A program made the translations under genes and the position numbers. Below are positions 42,439-43,737 of a stretch of DNA of 43,737 nt, piece by piece (the first letter of the stretch is position 1; each line of letters starts with the position of its first letter). Source of the DNA: an uncultured Christensenellaceae bacterium (GTDB taxonomy: Bacteria; Bacillota; Clostridia; Christensenellales; CAG-314). A model generated the notes under the pieces. That model ran no database searches, was not told the origin of the DNA, and was given only the letters and a program-made list of their open reading frames with translations. The stretch covers positions 27,076 to 70,812 of the forward strand of contig CAJUCX010000007.1 in NCBI GenBank assembly GCA_910585195.1, written 5' to 3'.

Positions 42439-42464
42439 TCGTGCCGCAAACGACTTTCGTTTGC
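42439..42464 (-). promoter_or_regulatory. 5' hairpin and possible anti-terminator strand of the trpB leader
   Basis: GCAAACG-AAAGT-CGTTTGC (42446-42464) is a perfect 7-bp hairpin at the start of the predicted transcript. Immediately after it, GCACGA can pair with TCGTGC in the terminator loop and 3' arm (42334-42339), giving a possible alternative fold. No T-box GGTGG motif is present. Confidence 0.4.
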
Positions 42465-42471
42465 TGTACAT

Positions 42472-42500
42472 ATATTAACATATGCAAAAAAAATTGTAAA
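42472..42500 (-). promoter_or_regulatory. Promoter of the trpB leader
   Basis: On the minus strand: TTTACA, 17-bp spacer, TAATAT. Predicted +1 near 42465, giving a leader of about 270 bases before trpB. Confidence 0.6.
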
Positions 42501-42555
42501 TAGTTTTTGCAAAAAAATTTTATTTGCCGTACAAGCACTTCTGCAAAGCGCTTTT

Positions 42556-42640
42556 CTTTCAAATAAGCACCTTATTTGAAAGCGGAGTTATGCAGAACGC
42601 TCTGACAGCCAAAAAAATTTCACGGCGGAATTTTACGCCA
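42556..42640 (-). repeat. Best copy of the dispersed two-hairpin intergenic repeat
   Basis: CTTTCAAATAAG-CAC-CTTATTTGAAAG (42556-42582) is a perfect 12-bp inverted repeat; CAGA-ACGC-TCTG (42594-42605 region) is hairpin 2; then ACAGCCAAAAAAATTTCACGGCG. The gap between trpB and lepB (42197-42696) holds this, the attenuator leader and AT-rich sequence. Confidence 0.8.
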
Positions 42641-42696
42641 TTCTCTATGCGAACGAAAACCGCGCAAGCAACGATAGCGGAAATTATTTTGATATT

Positions 42697-43299
42697 TTAA
42701 TATTTATAAACCACGGCAACTATATCCCTAAGAGAAACAAAACCGAATTTTCTGCTGTCGGTGCTGTTTGACCTGTTGTCGCCAAGCACAAAAACGTAAT
42801 CTTCCGGCACGGTAACGCGCTGCAAGTCTTTGCCGTAATTAGGCGAATTGTAATCTATGTCGAAAGTCGGCTGCAAACGGCAATGGTCGCACTCGTTGGT
42901 CTTACACAACTCGCTGTCCATCACGTCGCAATCTTTGTAATGCTCGTTTTTATAACGGTGTACTACACCGTCAAACTCTACGCAAAGCACGCCGTCCTCC
43001 GTCCAGACAGAATCGCCCGCAACGGCAACCACGCGCTTAAACAGCATAGAGATGTTAGGCCCGTAACCGCCGTCTGTGCGGTAAGGGTCTGCGTTTATTA
43101 TGACCGTGTCAAACCTGTCGGGCTCGCCTATTTTGCGCGCAATTACCCTTTGACCGTCTTGATAAGTAGGCGTCATTGACGTACCGACTACGGTATAAGT
43201 ATCCACAAGAAAAATCTTGAAGACGCATAATACCGCCAAAATCACGGTAACTGCAATAAGCAGGTTTGTCAAGATATTTGCTATTTTTCTTTTTACCAT
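42697..43299 (-). CDS. lepB: Signal peptidase I
   Basis: Cleaves signal peptides of exported proteins at the outer membrane face. The 200-residue protein has one N-terminal membrane helix (about residues 9-31), the serine S41 in VGTSMTPTYQDGQ, the general-base lysine K88 in LFKRVVAVAGD, and box E GDNRSNSTDSR at 173-183. Between the boxes is a segment with four cysteines (124, 132, 137, 140: DCDVMDSELC...NECDHC) not typical of SPase I. The ATG is one base after the DUF951 stop. Confidence 0.96.
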   Translation of the reverse strand: MVKRKIANILTNLLIAVTVILAVLCVFKIFLVDTYTVVGTSMTPTYQDGQRVIARKIGEPDRFDTVIINADPYRTDGGYGPNISMLFKRVVAVAGDSVWTEDGVLCVEFDGVVHRYKNEHYKDCDVMDSELCKTNECDHCRLQPTFDIDYNSPNYGKDLQRVTVPEDYVFVLGDNRSNSTDSRKFGFVSLRDIVAVVYKY

Positions 43300-43300
43300 A

Positions 43301-43474
43301 TTACAACTTCTTTTTTACTATCTTTTCAAAATCCAAACGGTCAAGCATAACCACTCTGCCGCAGGTGTCGCACTTTATCTTAAAGTCGGCGCCGGTTCTT
43401 ACAACCGTCCAAATATTTCCGCCGCAAGGATGTTGTTTTTTCGAGATTATTTTATCCCCTAAATTAAAATCCAT
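43301..43474 (-). CDS. DUF951 small protein
   Basis: A 57-residue protein read from ATG at 43474 with AAAGGTGG upstream. It begins MDFNLGDKIISKKQHPCGG and contains NIWTVVRTGADFKIKCDTCGR, ending MLDRLDFEKIVKKKL. This matches the DUF951 family (GD.V..KKxHPCGG, TGAD..I.C..CGR.V) found widely in Firmicutes. The CG..C..CG set may bind a metal. Function unknown. It is translationally linked to lepB, one base apart. Confidence 0.92.
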   Translation of the reverse strand: MDFNLGDKIISKKQHPCGGNIWTVVRTGADFKIKCDTCGRVVMLDRLDFEKIVKKKL

Positions 43475-43589
43475 ACAACCACCTTTTATGCTTCCTCTAA
43501 ATTTTTGTTTGTACCCCTTTGATGTTTTTTACTTAATGACCGTTAAGGTATATCATTGCAAAGCAATTTTATATAAACTCAATTTATAT

Positions 43590-43737
43590 TTAACAATACT
43601 TCCGCTTCGCGTTCATATAAATTAAGTTAAAACGATATTGTTTATACTCCGCTACGCTCCGTGTAAACATTAAGTCAAAACAATATTGTTTATACTCCGC
43701 TACGCTCCGTGTAAACATTAAGTTAAAACGATATTGT
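43590..43737. repeat. 48-bp tandem repeat array running off the window end
   Basis: ATTAAG begins units at 43621, 43669 and 43717 (period 48), with a degenerate unit just before. Each unit has ACGATATTG, then TTTATAC-TCCGCTACGCTCC-GTGTAAA, an inverted repeat of about seven bases around a 13-base loop. Units two and one differ at only a few bases. There are no spacers, so this is not a CRISPR array. Confidence 0.88.

Noticed and set aside
42197..42465. T-box riboswitch before trpB
   Set aside because: There is no GGTGG/TGGNACCGCG antiterminator bulge and no stem I pattern; a peptide-type attenuator fits better.
43590..43737. CRISPR array
   Set aside because: Units are contiguous 48-bp direct repeats with no unique spacers.

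Overview
The window reads as a chromosome segment from a low-GC Gram-positive bacterium of the Clostridia type, probably an uncultured gut-associated lineage. Evidence seen directly: a complete S10-spc-alpha ribosomal cluster in Firmicutes order with adk-map-KOW-infA-rpmJ, zinc-type S14 and S4, a spoVT-yabM-yabN block next to mfd and pth, and strong AGGAGG ribosome binding sites. I cannot assign a genus from the sequence alone. Nearly every gene lies on the minus strand; only the DUF421 gene is on plus. No tRNA, rRNA, CRISPR, insertion sequence or prophage was recognised.

Layout, low to high coordinate. 1-460 holds a 182-bp tandem repeat and no convincing gene. 469-3038 is rnr-smpB. 3329-8872 is one transcription unit, read from high to low coordinate: a Na/phosphate symporter with a PhoU-like tail, then pgk, tpiA, gpmI and secG, with a good promoter at one end and a strong terminator at the other. 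9051-13543 is spoVT, a SpoVB/YabM-type flippase, yabN-mazG and dusB, ended by a terminator. 13777-15507 is a PrsA-like lipoprotein foldase. 16102-21676 is a divergent glycerol-1-phosphate-dehydrogenase-like gene, pth and mfd. 21929-38218 is an unbroken run of 31 genes from rpsJ to rplQ, with a strong promoter and a roughly 250-nt leader upstream and a terminator downstream. 38713-43474 is a set of small units: a DUF421 membrane protein, DegV, a TrpB2-type tryptophan synthase beta chain behind a probable attenuator, and a DUF951-signal peptidase I pair. The window ends inside a 48-bp tandem repeat array.

How it fits together: most of the window is core machinery, namely translation, protein export (SecY, SecG, SPase I, PrsA), trans-translation and RNA decay (SmpB, RNase R), lower glycolysis and transcription-coupled repair. 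The unusual parts are regulatory or sequence-structural: a two-hairpin repeat family scattered through the intergenic gaps, a 103-bp duplication at the mfd tail, a histone-H1-like tail on ribosomal protein L30, a one-tryptophan leader peptide overlapping a terminator before trpB, a promoter placed so that the phosphate transporter mRNA may be leaderless, and a G1PDH-like protein that seems to have lost a metal ligand. No wholly new multi-gene system was evident.
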